Source: an uncultured Bacteroidota bacterium
Lineage (GTDB): Bacteria; Bacteroidota; Bacteroidia; Bacteroidales; UBA932
Direction: 5' to 3'
NCBI GenBank assembly: GCA_937901965.1
Contig: CALGSW010000012.1
Location: forward strand, 62,001 to 126,000
Length of the DNA stretch: 64,000 nucleotides
Part shown: positions 1-7,971 of the stretch, piece by piece
Numbering within the stretch: position 1 is the first letter of the stretch
Layout: each line of letters starts with the position of its first letter
The notes under the pieces: generated by a model
Seen by the model: only the letters and a program-made list of their open reading frames with translations
What the model was told of the DNA's origin: nothing
Database searches by the model: none
Position numbers and translations under genes: made by a program

Positions 1-1566
1 GAGGATGATGCAAGAAATCCTGCTACCATTGCTGATAACGTAGGAGATAATGTTGGTGACGTTGCAGGCATGGGGGCCGATCTTTACGAATCTTACTGTG
101 GTTCAATACTTGCGACAGCGGCATTAGGAGCTTCGGCATTCTTCATTAATCCTGAATTACAATTAAAGGCGGTATTTGCACCAATGCTTATTGCTGCCGT
201 AGGTATTATTTTATCAATAATCGGGATATTCCTGGTAAGAACGAAAGAGGGTGCCGGGATGAAAGAGTTACTGGGTTCGCTCGGTTTAGGTGTAAATGTG
301 AGTTCTATTCTCATTGCAGCAGCAACGTTTGGAATTCTGTACATACTCGGAATTGAAAACTGGGTAGGTATATCTTTTTCAGTAGTGGTAGGATTAGTTG
401 CAGGTATAATAATAGGGTACTCAACTGAATATTACACCTCACACTCATACAAGCCAACAAAAAGCATTTCTGAGAGTGCTCAAAGCGGTCCGGCTACTGT
501 TATTATATCGGGTATAGGGATTGGAATGGTCTCCACAGCTATACCGGTTCTTACTATTACTGCGGCTATCATTCTGGCCTTTCTGAGTGCTACTAATTTT
601 GATGTCAAAAATATGCTGATGGCTGAGAATCTGAGTATGGGCCTTTACGGTATAGGAATAGCGGCTGTGGGAATGTTGTCAACTCTCGGAATAACACTAG
701 CTACAGATGCGTATGGCCCTATAGCTGATAATGCAGGCGGAAATGCTCAGATGAGTGAACTTGAACCTGAGGTAAGGAAAAGAACAGATGTCCTTGATGC
801 TTTAGGGAATACCACAGCTGCTACAGGCAAGGGTTTTGCCATAGGCTCGGCAGCCTTGACAGCTATGGCTTTACTCGCATCATATATAGAGGAGATTAAA
901 ATCGGATTGATCCATTTAGGTCAGACAACAATTGACATTGCAGGAAGAACAGTTGAAGTTGCCAGTGCCACGATACCTGATTTCATGGAGTACTACAATA
1001 TTTCTCTGATGAACCCCAAAGTGCTTGCAGGAGTTTTCCTGGGTTCAATGATGTCATTTCTTTTCTGTGGGCTTACAATGAATGCTGTAGGGAGAGCTGC
1101 CCGTCAAATGGTGGAAGAGGTGAGAAGGCAATTCAGGGAGATTCAAGGTATCCTTGAGGGTAAGGCAACACCGGATTACGCCAGATGTGTTGAAATATCA
1201 ACAAAGGGTGCGCAAAAAGAGATGCTTTTTCCCTCTTTGCTGGCAATAATTGTCCCTGTTGTTACAGGTGTGGTCTTTGGAGTTTCCGGCGTAATGGGAT
1301 TACTTGCAGGAGGTCTTGGAGCAGGATTTGTTCTGGCAATATTCATGGCTAATGCCGGAGGAGCATGGGATAATGCCAAGAAATATGTAGAGGAGGGTAA
1401 TTTTGGCGGTCCCGGTTCATTAAGCCATAAAGCTGCAATAGTAGGAGATACAGTAGGAGATCCATTTAAAGACACCTCCGGACCTTCACTTAATATCCTT
1501 ATTAAGTTAATGAGTATGGTGGCTATTGTGATGGCTGGACTTACAGCAGCATTCAGTTTACTATAG
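1..1566 (+). CDS. hppA: Membrane-bound ion-pumping pyrophosphatase, K+-dependent type (5' end outside window)
   Basis: The reading frame is open from base 1, so the N-terminus lies upstream of the window. The protein hydrolyses cytoplasmic pyrophosphate and pumps H+ and/or Na+ across the inner membrane. The opening segment has the pyrophosphate-binding pattern ADNVGDNVGDVAGMGADLYE, and many hydrophobic helices follow. The stretch GNTTAATGKGFAIGSA carries Ala and Gly where K+-independent enzymes have Lys and Thr, which places it in the K+-dependent class. The C-terminal GDTVGDPFKDTSGPSLNILI is the second substrate-binding signature. Whether Na+, H+ or both are pumped cannot be read with confidence. 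A symmetrical terminator hairpin follows the stop codon. Confidence 0.95.
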   Translation, partial: EDDARNPATIADNVGDNVGDVAGMGADLYESYCGSILATAALGASAFFINPELQLKAVFAPMLIAAVGIILSIIGIFLVRTKEGAGMKELLGSLGLGVNVSSILIAAATFGILYILGIENWVGISFSVVVGLVAGIIIGYSTEYYTSHSYKPTKSISESAQSGPATVIISGIGIGMVSTAIPVLTITAAIILAFLSATNFDVKNMLMAENLSMGLYGIGIAAVGMLSTLGITLATDAYGPIADNAGGNAQMSELEPEVRKRTDVLDALGNTTAATGKGFAIGSAALTAMALLASYIEEIKIGLIHLGQTTIDIAGRTVEVASATIPDFMEYYNISLMNPKVLAGVFLGSMMSFLFCGLTMNAVGRAARQMVEEVRRQFREIQGILEGKATPDYARCVEISTKGAQKEMLFPSLLAIIVPVVTGVVFGVSGVMGLLAGGLGAGFVLAIFMANAGGAWDNAKKYVEEGNFGGPGSLSHKAAIVGDTVGDPFKDTSGPSLNILIKLMSMVAIVMAGLTAAFSLL

Positions 1567-1587
1567 TTCCTGCTGACTCAAAATCAA

Positions 1588-1619
1588 AAGGGGCTTACAA
1601 CACAAGTTGCAAGCCCCTT
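1588..1619. terminator. Bidirectional terminator hairpin between hppA and the convergent TlpA-like gene
   Basis: Two 14-nt arms, starting AAGGGGCTT and ending AAGCCCCTT, pair with one mismatch around a 4-nt loop (acaa). A-rich bases on the left and T-containing bases on the right make it usable from both strands. It sits between two convergent genes. Confidence 0.75.
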
Positions 1620-1646
1620 CATAATTTCAAGAATTTTTATATGATG

Positions 1647-2765
1647 TTATTTAGCTTTAACACCCAGATACTCTTCAAGGAAAGGAACTAATTCCTCTTC
1701 AGAAACTTTACGCTTGATAATCTTACCTTCACTGTCAACAAAGATATTCTGAGGAATGTATTTTACATGGTAAAGCTTGGCAGCTGCACTCTCCCAATAC
1801 TTAAGGTCCGAAACCTGAGTCCATGTTAGTTTATCATCTTTAATTGCGCTGTTCCACAGCTCGGCATCTTTATCAAAAGAGACTCCCAGAACACCAAATC
1901 CCAGCTTATTGTATTTCTTATAAATCTCAACAAGTGTAGGGTTGAAACGGCGGCATGGTCCACACCATCCAGCCCAGAAGTCAATCATTGTAATCTTGTT
2001 TTGAGGATATACAGATGACAGAGCAACAGGATTTCCCTGTGGGTCGTTCATTGTGAAGTCAGGAGCTACCATACCCACTTCAAGAGTTTTTAGTGTTGCA
2101 ATACTCTCTTCAATTTGAGAAAGATATCTGTTCCCCTGGAATTCAGGAAGTGCTTCAAACGCAGCTACCTTCTCCTCCATTTCAGCCATAGGAAAATCCT
2201 CAACTTTCTGAGCAAGCTGAATTATTGAATAGAACGAAGTAGGATTTGTAGCAAGGAAAACTGAATCAATAGAATTTGACTCCTTTTCTGACTGATTATA
2301 AATAGCAATAATCTCAGCTTTTCTTTCAGGAGAGGTCTCTTTGTTTCCGTACTCCTTCATTAAAGAGTCCAGACCATATTTAGCATTAACTTCCTGGTGC
2401 TGTTTCCTTAATGCCGATACAAGGTCATTTGTAACGCCACCTGTAACAGTTGCATTTGGGAAATCTTCAGCGGCAGCTTCAATTACTATGTGAGAGTTGT
2501 CAAGGAAAAATTGGATTCTTCCGTCAATTCCCTCAATTGTGATTGCGTAATTTTCCGGAGTTACAACCTTGCCCTCGAATTTGAATTTGCCACCGATGAA
2601 ATCAGCTGTGTCTGAAATTTGCTCAGCTCTTGCAAAGTTTGTAAGGATTGCCTTTCCCTCAGGAAGATTTTCACCTGTAATCGTACCTTCGATTACATAT
2701 CCGTCGTGCTTGGGCTGGCACGCAAATAGCCCCACCAGGGCTGCGAACAATAGAATTTTTTTCAT
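1647..2765 (-). CDS. TlpA-like thioredoxin-fold lipoprotein (thiol-disulfide oxidoreductase)
   Basis: A 372-residue lipoprotein: a short signal peptide ends in the lipobox LFAC (Cys16). The N-terminal part (about 20-120) resembles the DUF4369-type beta domain found before thioredoxin domains in Bacteroidota. A helical linker follows. The C-terminal AhpC/TlpA thioredoxin domain (about 232-372) carries the redox motif WCGPC at 267-271 and a cis-Pro region YIPQ. The likely role is disulfide reduction or exchange on the periplasmic side of an envelope membrane. It follows the carbonic anhydrase gene by 36 bp on the same strand, so the two are probably co-transcribed. The natural partner proteins are unknown. 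Confidence 0.88.
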   Translation of the reverse strand: MKKILLFAALVGLFACQPKHDGYVIEGTITGENLPEGKAILTNFARAEQISDTADFIGGKFKFEGKVVTPENYAITIEGIDGRIQFFLDNSHIVIEAAAEDFPNATVTGGVTNDLVSALRKQHQEVNAKYGLDSLMKEYGNKETSPERKAEIIAIYNQSEKESNSIDSVFLATNPTSFYSIIQLAQKVEDFPMAEMEEKVAAFEALPEFQGNRYLSQIEESIATLKTLEVGMVAPDFTMNDPQGNPVALSSVYPQNKITMIDFWAGWCGPCRRFNPTLVEIYKKYNKLGFGVLGVSFDKDAELWNSAIKDDKLTWTQVSDLKYWESAAAKLYHVKYIPQNIFVDSEGKIIKRKVSEEELVPFLEEYLGVKAK

Positions 2766-2801
2766 TTAAAGTTGAATTTTTGATTAATTATTTATTTTTG
2801 G

Positions 2802-3326
2802 TTACACTTCTTCGTATGAGTTTAGGAACCACTCCTTGTACTTCATGTAGCCGGCAGCATTTTTTCTGGCCGACTCACCAATTTCCGGAGTACCCTCCTT
2901 CACCTTCTTAGCCGGAACACCTGCATAGACTCCGGGTTCAAGCTTTGCATTACTCAAAATAACTGCTCCTGCAGCTATAATTGTATTATCAGGAACAACA
3001 GCATTGTCCATTAAAATTGCACCCATTCCCACAAGTACATTACTTCCCACAGTTGCTCCGTGAACAATTGCGTTGTGCCCTACAGAGACATCATCTCCAA
3101 TCTCTACAACAGATTTTTTGTGAAGTGTGTGAAGTACAGCACCATCTTGAATATTAACCCGGTTACCCACTCTTATGGGGTTTACATCCCCTCTTAAAAC
3201 GGCACCGTACCAAATACTGCAATCGTCACCAATTACCACATCTCCAATTATTGCAGCATTTTCTGCAATGAAACAGTTTTTCCCGATTTTAGGGGCAATA
3301 CCGTTAAGTTTTCTTATAATAGCCAT
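2802..3326 (-). CDS. Gamma-class carbonic anhydrase-like hexapeptide-repeat protein
   Basis: A 174-residue left-handed beta-helix protein of the YrdA/CaiE/gamma-carbonic anhydrase family. Hexapeptide repeats run from about residue 10 to 145 (e.g. IGDDCSIWYGAVLRGD, VGSNVLVGMGAIL). Histidines in AVLHTLH and VGHNAIVHG are in the places where the family binds its metal ion. Many members are metal-binding but of unproven activity, so CO2 hydration is a family inference. It is the first gene of a two-gene minus-strand unit with the TlpA-like lipoprotein, and divergent from korA. A TATATTTG box lies just upstream of the ATG. Confidence 0.88.
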   Translation of the reverse strand: MAIIRKLNGIAPKIGKNCFIAENAAIIGDVVIGDDCSIWYGAVLRGDVNPIRVGNRVNIQDGAVLHTLHKKSVVEIGDDVSVGHNAIVHGATVGSNVLVGMGAILMDNAVVPDNTIIAAGAVILSNAKLEPGVYAGVPAKKVKEGTPEIGESARKNAAGYMKYKEWFLNSYEEV

Positions 3327-3338
3327 AATAATATCCTA

Positions 3339-3346
3339 CAAATATA
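3339..3346 (-). promoter_or_regulatory. Bacteroidota -7 box for the carbonic anhydrase/TlpA unit
   Basis: On the minus strand the sequence is TATATTTG, matching TAnnTTTG. The expected transcript start would leave a leader of only about 7 nt before the ATG at 3326. No clear TTG is seen at the ideal -33 spacing, so this is a motif match only. Confidence 0.45.
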
Positions 3347-3517
3347 ATAAAATATAACAATTCAGAAGAGTTAAAGTTCTCTGTCCCAAATATTGGCTGT
3401 TTCGTTTTAAACTGTAAGAGTGGAGATTGTAAATCCTTAACAAATAGTATCAAATATTCAATATTTTATAATAATTTAAAATTTAGGCAAAAAAGTTTTT
3501 TGGTTAAGAATAATGTA

Positions 3518-3525
3518 TAAATTTG
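3518..3525 (+). promoter_or_regulatory. Bacteroidota -7 box upstream of korA
   Basis: TAAATTTG matches TAnnTTTG and lies 24 bp before the korA ATG. A TTG at 3500-3502 is 15 bp upstream, shorter than the usual spacing of about 19. The 222-bp divergent gap before korA is otherwise AT-rich with no gene. Confidence 0.45.
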
Positions 3526-3549
3526 TCTAGATTTTGAAAACAAACTTAT

Positions 3550-5385
3550 ATGCAACACAAGGTAATTGACACAAAAGAGGTTGTGATTCGTTTCACCGGT
3601 GATTCCGGTGATGGTATGCAGTTAACAGGAACGCTGTTTGCAGACGCCTCAGCCCTTTTTGGAAACGACTTTTCAACATTTCCGGATTTTCCGGCAGAGA
3701 TAAGGGCCCCTCAGGGGACAATCTCTGGTGTATCAGGATTTCAGGTAAATATTGGCAGCGGAGAGATCAGGACCCCAGGAGATCTTTGTGACGTACTTGT
3801 AGCCATGAACCCTGCAGCTTTAAAAGCAAATGCAAAGTGGACAAAAAGTACAGCAACCATTATACTTGATTCTGACACATTTGATGAGAAAGGTCTGAAG
3901 AAAGCAGGATTCGCTACAGAAGATCCTGTTAAGGAGCTCAAGATAGAGGACAGAACAATAATTTTTGCAGCAATAACTTCTCTTACAAAAGAGAGTCTGA
4001 AGGATAGCGGTCTTGATCCTAAAGCGATTGTAAGATCTAAAAACATGTTCACTCTGGGAATGTGTTATTATATGTTTAACAGACCACTTGAGTTTACTTT
4101 CAAATACATTAAGAAGAAATTCAAAAAGAGCCCGGTACTGATTGAAGCAAATCAGAAAGTTCTTCAGGATGGTTATAATTATGCATCAAATATTCACGCT
4201 ATTCCAAATACATACAGAATAGAGCCTGCAAAGCTTAAAAAAGGCTTGTACCGTAACATCAACGGAAATCAGGCAACTGCATGGGGATTACTTGCCGCTT
4301 CTGAAAAATCGGGAAGGCCGCTTTTCTGCGGATCTTACCCCATTACTCCTGCAACAAGCATCCTTGAAGAGCTTGCACTCCATAAAGAGTTAAATGCAAA
4401 AACACTACAGTGCGAAGATGAAATTGCAGGAATATGTACTGCAATAGGTGCTGCATACACCGGAAGCCTGGCTGTTACAACAACTTCAGGCCCCGGACTT
4501 TCTCTTAAATCGGAAGCACTGGGACTTGCAGTAATGACAGAGTTACCACTTGTTGTAGTAGATGTACAGCGTGGGGGTCCGTCAACAGGAATCCCTACAA
4601 AAACAGAACAGACAGACCTTAATCAGGCATTGTACGGAAGGAATGGCGAGTGCCCTATAGCAGTTATTGCTGCTCACTCTCCATCACATTGTTTTGATGC
4701 AGCATTCTACTCTGCAAAATATGCAATGGAGCATATGATGCCTGTGATGCTTCTTACTGAGGGATTCCTTGGGAATGGTTCTGAACCTTGGAGAATACCA
4801 AAAATGTCTGACTATCCTGAGATAAACCCTCCAATTATAGAAAAACCTGAAGAGACACCATTCTGGCCATTCAAACGTGATGAAGAGAGACTTGCCAGAA
4901 GATGGGCACTGCCGGGAACAGTTGGTCTTGAGCATAGGGTTGGAGGTCTGGAAAAGAATAACAATGGAGCTGTTTCATCGGATCCTCTGGTGCATGAGAG
5001 AATGGTGGGAGAGCGCGCAGAAAAGGTAGCCAGACTTGCAAATTATATTCCTGACCAGAGTGTTATTGGAGAGGAGAGCGGAGACGTTCTGATAGTAGGG
5101 TGGGGAGGAACATATGGCCATCTTTATACGGCTTTAAAGGAATTACAAGCAGAGGGAAAGAGGGTAAGCCTCGCTCACTTTGATTATATATTTCCTCTTC
5201 CAAAAAATACTGCAGATGTATTTGCAAAGTTCAAAAAGATAATTGTTTGCGAACTTAACAGCGGTCAATTTGCAAATTACCTGAGAGCATGTCATCAGCA
5301 ATTCAATTATTTCCAGCATAATAAAGTACAGGGGCAGCCTTTTACTGTAGCTGAAATTGTTGATGCAGTAAATGCAATACTTTAA
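3550..5385 (+). CDS. korA: 2-oxoacid:ferredoxin oxidoreductase, fused gamma-alpha subunit (probable 2-oxoglutarate enzyme)
   Basis: A 611-residue subunit of an oxygen-sensitive oxidoreductase that converts 2-oxoglutarate plus CoA to succinyl-CoA and CO2 and reduces ferredoxin. The N-terminal gamma domain (about 10-190) begins VIRFTGDSGDGMQLTG. The alpha/pyrimidine-binding domain (about 220-450) has the substrate-loop SYPITPATSILEEL and TTTSGPGLSLKSEALGLA, followed by the C-terminal domain II (about 495-611). The fused architecture is typical of KorA in Bacteroidota. korB begins 25 bp downstream, so the pair forms one operon. Substrate assignment to 2-oxoglutarate is by family and context; a branched-chain or other 2-oxoacid is possible. 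Confidence 0.92.
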   Translation: MQHKVIDTKEVVIRFTGDSGDGMQLTGTLFADASALFGNDFSTFPDFPAEIRAPQGTISGVSGFQVNIGSGEIRTPGDLCDVLVAMNPAALKANAKWTKSTATIILDSDTFDEKGLKKAGFATEDPVKELKIEDRTIIFAAITSLTKESLKDSGLDPKAIVRSKNMFTLGMCYYMFNRPLEFTFKYIKKKFKKSPVLIEANQKVLQDGYNYASNIHAIPNTYRIEPAKLKKGLYRNINGNQATAWGLLAASEKSGRPLFCGSYPITPATSILEELALHKELNAKTLQCEDEIAGICTAIGAAYTGSLAVTTTSGPGLSLKSEALGLAVMTELPLVVVDVQRGGPSTGIPTKTEQTDLNQALYGRNGECPIAVIAAHSPSHCFDAAFYSAKYAMEHMMPVMLLTEGFLGNGSEPWRIPKMSDYPEINPPIIEKPEETPFWPFKRDEERLARRWALPGTVGLEHRVGGLEKNNNGAVSSDPLVHERMVGERAEKVARLANYIPDQSVIGEESGDVLIVGWGGTYGHLYTALKELQAEGKRVSLAHFDYIFPLPKNTADVFAKFKKIIVCELNSGQFANYLRACHQQFNYFQHNKVQGQPFTVAEIVDAVNAIL

Positions 5386-5410
5386 TCTCTAACAAGAAAA
5401 ATTATTTGAA

Positions 5411-6427
5411 ATGAAATATACACCACAGGATTTCAAAAGTAATCAAGAGGTAAAATGGTGTCCGGGTTGCGGAGATCACGCCATTTTAGCCTCAGTTCAG
5501 AGAGCAATGCCTGATATATGCGAAGCTCTTAACTATACAAAAGAGAGATTTGTATTTGTTTCCGGCATCGGATGCTCATCAAGATTCCCATATTATATGG
5601 ATACATATGGATTTCACGGTATCCATGGTCGCGCATCTGCAATTTCGACAGGTGTAAAAGTTGCAAATCCTACACTATCAGTATGGCAGGTCACCGGAGA
5701 CGGGGACGCCCTTGCAATTGGGGGCAATCACTTTATACATGCAATCAGAAGAAATATTGATATAAATATTCTTCTGTTCAATAATCAAATCTATGGCCTC
5801 ACAAAGGGGCAGTATTCTCCAACTTCTGTTCTGGGAAAGGTTACAAAAACCTCACCTTACGGAACTGTTGAACATCCGTTTAATCCGGGTGCCCTCGTGC
5901 TGGGAGCCAGAGGTACATACTTTGCAAGAAGTATTGATGTTGAACTTAAGCTTACGCAGGATATTATGCTGGAGTCGGCAAAACATGACGGAACGGCAGT
6001 AGTTGAGGTTCTGGTGAACTGCGTGATTTTCAATGATAAAACCCACTGGAATCTTGTGGATCGTGAGTACAGATCTGACCGTACTATAGTTCTGAAGCAT
6101 GGAGAGCCAATGATTTTTGGTAAAGACAGAGATAAGGGTCTTATGCTGGACGGAATTAAGCTAAAGGTTGTAAAACTGGGTGAGAATGGTATTACAGAAA
6201 AAGATATTCTAGTGCACGATGCCCGTGAGGAGAATCCGGGCCTGCATTCCATGCTTATTGATATGCAATATCCTGAATATCCGGTTGCACTTGGAGTTAT
6301 CCGTGCCGTAAAGGATACAACTTACGATGATAATGTCAGAGATCAGGTAACAGAGGTTCGTTCAAAATCACCTATACAATGTATGGATGACCTGCTGGTA
6401 AGCGGGGCAACCTGGGAAGTTGAATAA
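5411..6427 (+). CDS. korB: 2-oxoacid:ferredoxin oxidoreductase beta subunit (TPP-binding)
   Basis: A 338-residue subunit carrying the thiamine pyrophosphate site and the cluster cysteines. WCPGCGDHAILASVQ near the N-terminus supplies Cys ligands, and GIGCSSRFPYYMDTYGFHG with GDGDALAIGGNHFIHAIRRN forms the TPP/Mg2+-binding region, with NNQIYGLTKGQYSPTS after it. The C-terminal part is longer than the minimal beta fold, as usual for KorB. It lies 25 bp after korA and 43 bp before gdhA. No ferredoxin-type delta subunit is encoded nearby, so a separate ferredoxin must accept the electrons. Confidence 0.93.
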   Translation: MKYTPQDFKSNQEVKWCPGCGDHAILASVQRAMPDICEALNYTKERFVFVSGIGCSSRFPYYMDTYGFHGIHGRASAISTGVKVANPTLSVWQVTGDGDALAIGGNHFIHAIRRNIDINILLFNNQIYGLTKGQYSPTSVLGKVTKTSPYGTVEHPFNPGALVLGARGTYFARSIDVELKLTQDIMLESAKHDGTAVVEVLVNCVIFNDKTHWNLVDREYRSDRTIVLKHGEPMIFGKDRDKGLMLDGIKLKVVKLGENGITEKDILVHDAREENPGLHSMLIDMQYPEYPVALGVIRAVKDTTYDDNVRDQVTEVRSKSPIQCMDDLLVSGATWEVE

Positions 6428-6470
6428 TATAGTACCATAATAACTAACATAAATAACAAAAAAATCTATT

Positions 6471-7808
6471 ATGAAAGTAGCAGAAGTAATGGCCAAACTT
6501 GAAAAGAAATATGGCCATGAGAAAGAGTACCTTCAGGCAGTTCACGAAGTGTTGGAGTCAATTGAGGGGATTTACAACCAGCATCCTGAATTTGAAAAGG
6601 CAAAAATTGTTGAGAGACTGGTTGAGCCGGATAGAATCTTTACATTCAGAGTTACCTGGCAGGATGATAAGGGCGAAGTGCAGACAAACCTTGGTTACAG
6701 AGTTCAGTTTAATAATGCAATAGGTCCTTATAAAGGTGGTTTCCGTTTTCACCCTTCAGTAACCCCTTCAATCCTTAAATTCCTTGGTTTTGAGCAGACT
6801 TTCAAGAATGCCCTTACAACTCTCCCTATGGGTGGCGGTAAAGGTGGTTCTGATTTTGACCCTAAAGGTAAATCAGATGCAGAAATTATGCGTTTCTGCC
6901 AGGCATTTATAACAGAGTTGTGGAGACACTTGGGCCCTGATACAGACGTACCTGCAGGTGATATAGGTGTAGGCGGACGTGAAGTTGGCTATATGTTTGG
7001 ATATTATAAGAAGCTTGCACGCGAAAACACCGGTGTTCTTACAGGTAAAGGTGCAACATGGGGAGGCTCTCTCATACGTCCTGAAGCAACAGGCTTTGGC
7101 GGTGTATATTTTGTAACTCATATGCTTGCTACAAGAGGAATTGATATCAAAGGAAAAACCGTATCTGTTTCAGGCTTTGGTAACGTTGCATGGGGTGCCG
7201 CTCTTAAGGCAACAGAGCTTGGAGCAAAGGTTATTGCCCTTTCAGGACCAGACGGTGTTATTATTGACGAAGAGGGTATGAATGCAGAAAAAATTGCATA
7301 CATGCTAGAGCTCCGTGCTTCAAATAATGACGTTGTAGCTCCATATGCCACCAAATTCCCGGGCTCAAAATTTATTGCAGGTAAGAAGTCCTGGATGGTA
7401 AAGGTGGATATTGCACTCCCATGTGCATTCCAGAACGAACTTAACGGAGATGATGCAAAAGAGCTTATCAAAAACGGAGTTACTTGCGTAGGTGAGATTT
7501 CAAACATGGGATGTACTCCTGAAGCTATAGCTGAATTCGTAAAAGCTAAGATTCTCTATGCTCCGGGTAAAGCAGTAAACGCTGGCGGAGTTGCTGTTTC
7601 TGGCCTTGAAATGACTCAAAATGCAATGCATATAAGCTGGACTGCAGAAGAGGTAGATGCAAAGCTGAAACAAATTATGAGCAGTATCCACCAGGCATGC
7701 GTGAAATATGGAAAACAGAGCGACGGATATATTAATTATGTTAACGGCGCAAACATTGCAGGCTTTATGAAAGTGGCACAGGCTACTCTTGAACAGGGAC
7801 TTGTGTAA
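6471..7808 (+). CDS. gdhA: Glutamate dehydrogenase, hexameric NADP-type
   Basis: A 445-residue enzyme that interconverts glutamate with 2-oxoglutarate plus ammonia. The catalytic region holds PMGGGKGGSDFDPKGKSD (active-site Lys) and PAGDIGVGGREVGYM. The Rossmann domain has VSGFGNVAWGAA. Length and motifs fit the hexameric class I GDH, of which NADP-linked forms are the usual anaerobe type, but cofactor preference is not certain from sequence alone. It directly follows korAB and ends at a strong terminator. The order suggests a joint 2-oxoglutarate node: GDH produces or consumes the substrate of KorAB. Confidence 0.95.
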   Translation: MKVAEVMAKLEKKYGHEKEYLQAVHEVLESIEGIYNQHPEFEKAKIVERLVEPDRIFTFRVTWQDDKGEVQTNLGYRVQFNNAIGPYKGGFRFHPSVTPSILKFLGFEQTFKNALTTLPMGGGKGGSDFDPKGKSDAEIMRFCQAFITELWRHLGPDTDVPAGDIGVGGREVGYMFGYYKKLARENTGVLTGKGATWGGSLIRPEATGFGGVYFVTHMLATRGIDIKGKTVSVSGFGNVAWGAALKATELGAKVIALSGPDGVIIDEEGMNAEKIAYMLELRASNNDVVAPYATKFPGSKFIAGKKSWMVKVDIALPCAFQNELNGDDAKELIKNGVTCVGEISNMGCTPEAIAEFVKAKILYAPGKAVNAGGVAVSGLEMTQNAMHISWTAEEVDAKLKQIMSSIHQACVKYGKQSDGYINYVNGANIAGFMKVAQATLEQGLV

Positions 7809-7836
7809 CGTTAGGAATTATAAGCAAATATCGCTG

Positions 7837-7863
7837 AGGTGGCTTGAAAAAGCCACCTTTTTT
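7837..7863 (+). terminator. Rho-independent terminator after gdhA
   Basis: A perfect 9-bp stem (AGGTGGCTT / AAGCCACCT) with loop gaaa is followed by a run of T. It closes the korA-korB-gdhA unit. Confidence 0.85.
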
Positions 7864-7908
7864 CATTAAAAAAGTGGCTGTAAAGTTAGGAAGTGTAATA
7901 TATTTTTC

Positions 7909-7916
7909 TATATTTG
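7909..7916 (+). promoter_or_regulatory. Bacteroidota -7 box for the first SusCD pair
   Basis: TATATTTG lies 55 bp upstream of the SusC ATG, giving an A-rich leader of about 50 nt. The leader also contains a perfect 10-bp palindrome AGGTTAACCT at 7934-7943 that could be an operator; this last point is speculative. Confidence 0.5.
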
Positions 7917-7971
7917 CTATGCCTTAGTTAATAAGGTTAACCTAAATTTCAAACTTAACAAAAACTTATTT

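Noticed and set aside
7934..7943. Palindrome AGGTTAACCT in the SusC leader as an operator
   Set aside because: A 10-bp palindrome in A/T-rich DNA is weak evidence and the second SusC leader lacks it; kept only as a note.
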